Source: Moorena sp. SIOASIH | GTDB lineage: Bacteria; Cyanobacteriota; Cyanobacteriia; Cyanobacteriales; Coleofasciculaceae | Assembly (NCBI RefSeq): GCF_010671925.1 | Contig: NZ_JAAHIH010000005.1 | Location: 682,001-746,000, forward strand | Reading direction: 5' to 3' | DNA length: 64,000 bases | Part shown: piece by piece, positions 62,293 through 64,000 of the stretch | How positions within the stretch are numbered: the stretch's first letter is position 1 | Layout: each line of letters starts with the position of its first letter | Made by a program: the position numbers and the translations under genes | Notes under the pieces: generated by a model | Database searches by the model: none | What the model was told of the DNA's origin: nothing | Seen by the model: only the letters and a program-made list of their open reading frames with translations

Positions 62293-63372
62293 ATGAAAAC
62301 TCTCAAAAGCATCTCCAATAGGTTTTTTTATTTCGTTCTCTTGCCAGCGACCCTTGGTATTTGTGCATGGCAGGGCTGGGAGTGGTGGAGTTGGGTGGTA
62401 TCCCCACCCGTTAAAGCACAATCTTCCGAAGATGTCGCTCCAACCCTCGTAAAAATTGAGATTCCCCCAGGAACCCCAGGTCAGCAGATAGGCAGAGATC
62501 TGGAAGCTTCTGGTTTAATTCGCTCGGCGGATGCTTGGAAACTCTGGACTCATTGGCGGCAGCTGGTAGACCGAGATGGTGAGTTTAAAGCTGGAACTTA
62601 CGAACTATCACCAACTCAACCCCTGACAAAAATCGCCGAAACCATTTGGAAAGGGAAGGTGATGCAGCTGTCTTTCACCATACCGGAAGGGTGGTCGATT
62701 CAGCAAATGGCGAATTATTTTGAATCCCTAGGATTTTTCCCGGCTGATGACTTTATCGCTGCTAGTAGTAAAATCCCCTGGGATAAGTACCCTTGGTTAC
62801 CCAGTGAGCTGCCTCATCTAGAAGGTTATTTATACCCAGATACCTATAAGTTACCCAGTGATGGCATCTCGCCACAAGCAGTCATCGAACAAATGCTTAA
62901 TCGATTTGAGCAGGTAGCTTTACCAGTATACCAAAAAGGTCAGTACAAAACCCAGCTTAGTATCAATGATTGGGTAACATTAGGGAGCATTGTCGAGAAG
63001 GAAGCAGTAGTTGCTGAAGAACGCGATCGCATTGCTGGTGTCTTTACTGAACGGTTGCGGCGAGGGATGAGATTAGAAACGGATCCCACGGTTGAATATG
63101 GATTGGGGATTCGACAAACTGCTGATCAGCCCCTGACCTACAAGCAAGTGCGGCAACCCTCCCCTTACAATACCTATCTCAACCCAGGACTACCTCCGAC
63201 CCCGATTGCCAGTCCTGGAATAGGGAGTTTGAAAGCAACCCTTGACCCCGAAGACACCGAATACCTATTTTTCGTGGCTCGTTACGATGGCACTCATGTT
63301 TTTAGTAAAACCCTAACAGAACATGAAGCAGCTAAAAATGCCATCCGTAGAGAACGGCGAGCTAAACAATAA
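62293..63372 (+). CDS. mltG: Endolytic murein transglycosylase MltG (YceG-like)
   Basis: 359 residues from ATG at 62293; GTG at 62281 and TTG at 62278 are also open. One N-terminal membrane anchor (FFYFVLLPATLGICAWQGWE), then a LysM-like segment (VKIEIPPGTPGQQIGRDLEA) and the YceG catalytic domain: LEGYLYPDTYKLP (catalytic Glu), WVTLGSIVEKEAVVAEERDR, RRGMRLETDPTVEYGLG and SPYNTYLNPGLPPTPIASPG. It cuts nascent glycan strands in the inner-membrane periplasmic space. It forms a syntenic cluster with DUF3727 and yqeG. Confidence 0.94.
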   Translation: MKTLKSISNRFFYFVLLPATLGICAWQGWEWWSWVVSPPVKAQSSEDVAPTLVKIEIPPGTPGQQIGRDLEASGLIRSADAWKLWTHWRQLVDRDGEFKAGTYELSPTQPLTKIAETIWKGKVMQLSFTIPEGWSIQQMANYFESLGFFPADDFIAASSKIPWDKYPWLPSELPHLEGYLYPDTYKLPSDGISPQAVIEQMLNRFEQVALPVYQKGQYKTQLSINDWVTLGSIVEKEAVVAEERDRIAGVFTERLRRGMRLETDPTVEYGLGIRQTADQPLTYKQVRQPSPYNTYLNPGLPPTPIASPGIGSLKATLDPEDTEYLFFVARYDGTHVFSKTLTEHEAAKNAIRRERRAKQ

Positions 63373-63755
63373 ACCACAACAACTCGTGATCACAGAAGCT
63401 TTATCTACTGGGGAGGTTGAGAGAAAAGAATACCCCGACCTAAGATGACGGGGATGCATTTTCGACAATGTTAAATTAGGGGATAAGGGTCTCAAAAAAC
63501 TGGGTATTGACCCTACTCAGCTACCTCCGGTGCGGGGGAAAGTTACGCCCTAGGAGATAACAGCCAATTAGGTTGTGCAAAGGATACCCCATTCCTGCGA
63601 CGGATGGGGAAGTTCAAAGGTTCGATAGAATCAAATCACTATAATCGTTGCCCGCTGCCATCATCAGGCTGAGCGGGCTTAGTGTATTGACAATTGACGG
63701 GTAAGCATCAAAAATCAACAGAGTTACCGACTTTCAATTTATCAGTTAACTAAAT
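63373..63755. other. Gap between mltG and yqeG
   Basis: It contains AGAATACCCCGACCTAAGAT GACGGGGATGC (63427-63458), similar to the right-end hairpins of IS605-type elements. It also has a GCCCGCTGCCATCATCAGGC TGAGCGGGC hairpin (63651-63679), a likely terminator for mltG. No gene is seen. Confidence 0.4.
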
Positions 63756-64000
63756 ATGTCTTGGGTTTCAAAGTTACAACCTGACTTAATCCTTGGTGGC
63801 TCCATCTTAGACCTGACACCAGATATTCTCCAGCAATATCAGCTCTCAGGTCTAGTGTTGGATGTTGACCAGACTTTAATACCAGTGACGAAATCCCGTG
63901 TTTCTCAGGAAATTGAACGGTGGGTAGAGCAAACTAGACCGATGGTTTCCCTGTGGCTGGTCAGTAATAACCTCAGTGAACATCGCATTAGCCGTATTGC
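63756..64000 (+). CDS. YqeG-family HAD IIIA phosphatase (partial)
   Basis: The first 81 residues, cut by the window edge. MSWVSKLQPDLILGGSILDL is followed by LSGLVLDVDQTLIPVTKSRV, containing the HAD motif I DxDxT, and VSLWLVSNNLSEHRISRI with the motif II SNN. YqeG-like proteins are predicted phosphatases; plant and cyanobacterial relatives include phosphatidylglycerophosphate phosphatase. Its place after mltG is the usual cyanobacterial order. Confidence 0.9.
   Translation, partial: MSWVSKLQPDLILGGSILDLTPDILQQYQLSGLVLDVDQTLIPVTKSRVSQEIERWVEQTRPMVSLWLVSNNLSEHRISRI

Overview
The window is chromosomal DNA of a filamentous, repeat-rich cyanobacterium. GCGATCGC (HIP1) palindromes are scattered throughout. 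There are tracts of 7-bp tandem repeats in many gaps between genes, lone TnpB transposable elements, several xisI genes, a two-partner-secretion hemagglutinin gene, and cyanobacterium-type gene neighbours (DUF3727 - mltG - yqeG). A large-genome marine genus such as Moorena would fit, but the genus is inferred from repeat style and not proven. No rRNA, tRNA or CRISPR array was seen.

Layout. 1-10 kb is an accessory island of small conflict genes: a SUKH-type immunity protein, XisI proteins, YefM/YoeB, DUF433, a VapBC-like pair, a PD-(D/E)XK protein and an HNH pair. Several are visibly decayed. One xisI is interrupted by a TnpB element whose removal restores the reading frame. 10.7-13.7 kb holds a GerMN lipoprotein and a secreted Cys-rich protein gene broken by two independent insertions. 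13.8-25.8 kb is mostly housekeeping: TerB-like, ligA, rpsU, dus, dnaK, a DUF815 ATPase and an HtrA-type protease. 26.2-31.8 kb is the most striking locus. It has two ~90% identical alpha/beta-hydrolase modules. One runs in frame, across a single TAG, into NB-ARC + TPR domains (NLR-like). The other is fused to an FGE-sulfatase/C-type-lectin domain whose C-terminal stretch is built almost only from residues reachable by adenine mutagenesis of AAY codons, as in targets of diversity-generating retroelements. 32-39.6 kb has a small conserved protein with a perfect consensus promoter, a membrane glycosyltransferase with repeat-encoded inserts, and a permease/TIGR03943 pair. 39.9-44.9 kb is a TpsA hemagglutinin gene split by an IS607-family element. 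45-54.4 kb is repeat-dominated, with an ATP-grasp gene, a degraded caspase-STAND-WD40 gene and a BrnT/antitoxin pair. 54.4-64 kb returns to conserved genes: ABC ATPase, lytic transglycosylase, 3'(2'),5'-bisphosphate nucleotidase, two PMP3-type proteins, DUF3727, mltG and the start of yqeG.

The intergenic DNA is structured. One recurring family has imperfect terminal inverted repeats beginning TATAGC and containing GAGGTAC, and it encloses either heptad tandem repeats or a CCCCCTT..AAGGGGG hairpin. A second is bounded by GTAAGCATTCAG and its complement. A third, GCGTAGCGTGGCC-like, sits around HIP1 sites and has inserted into coding genes. These elements supply stop codons, C-terminal tails and internal segments to several proteins.
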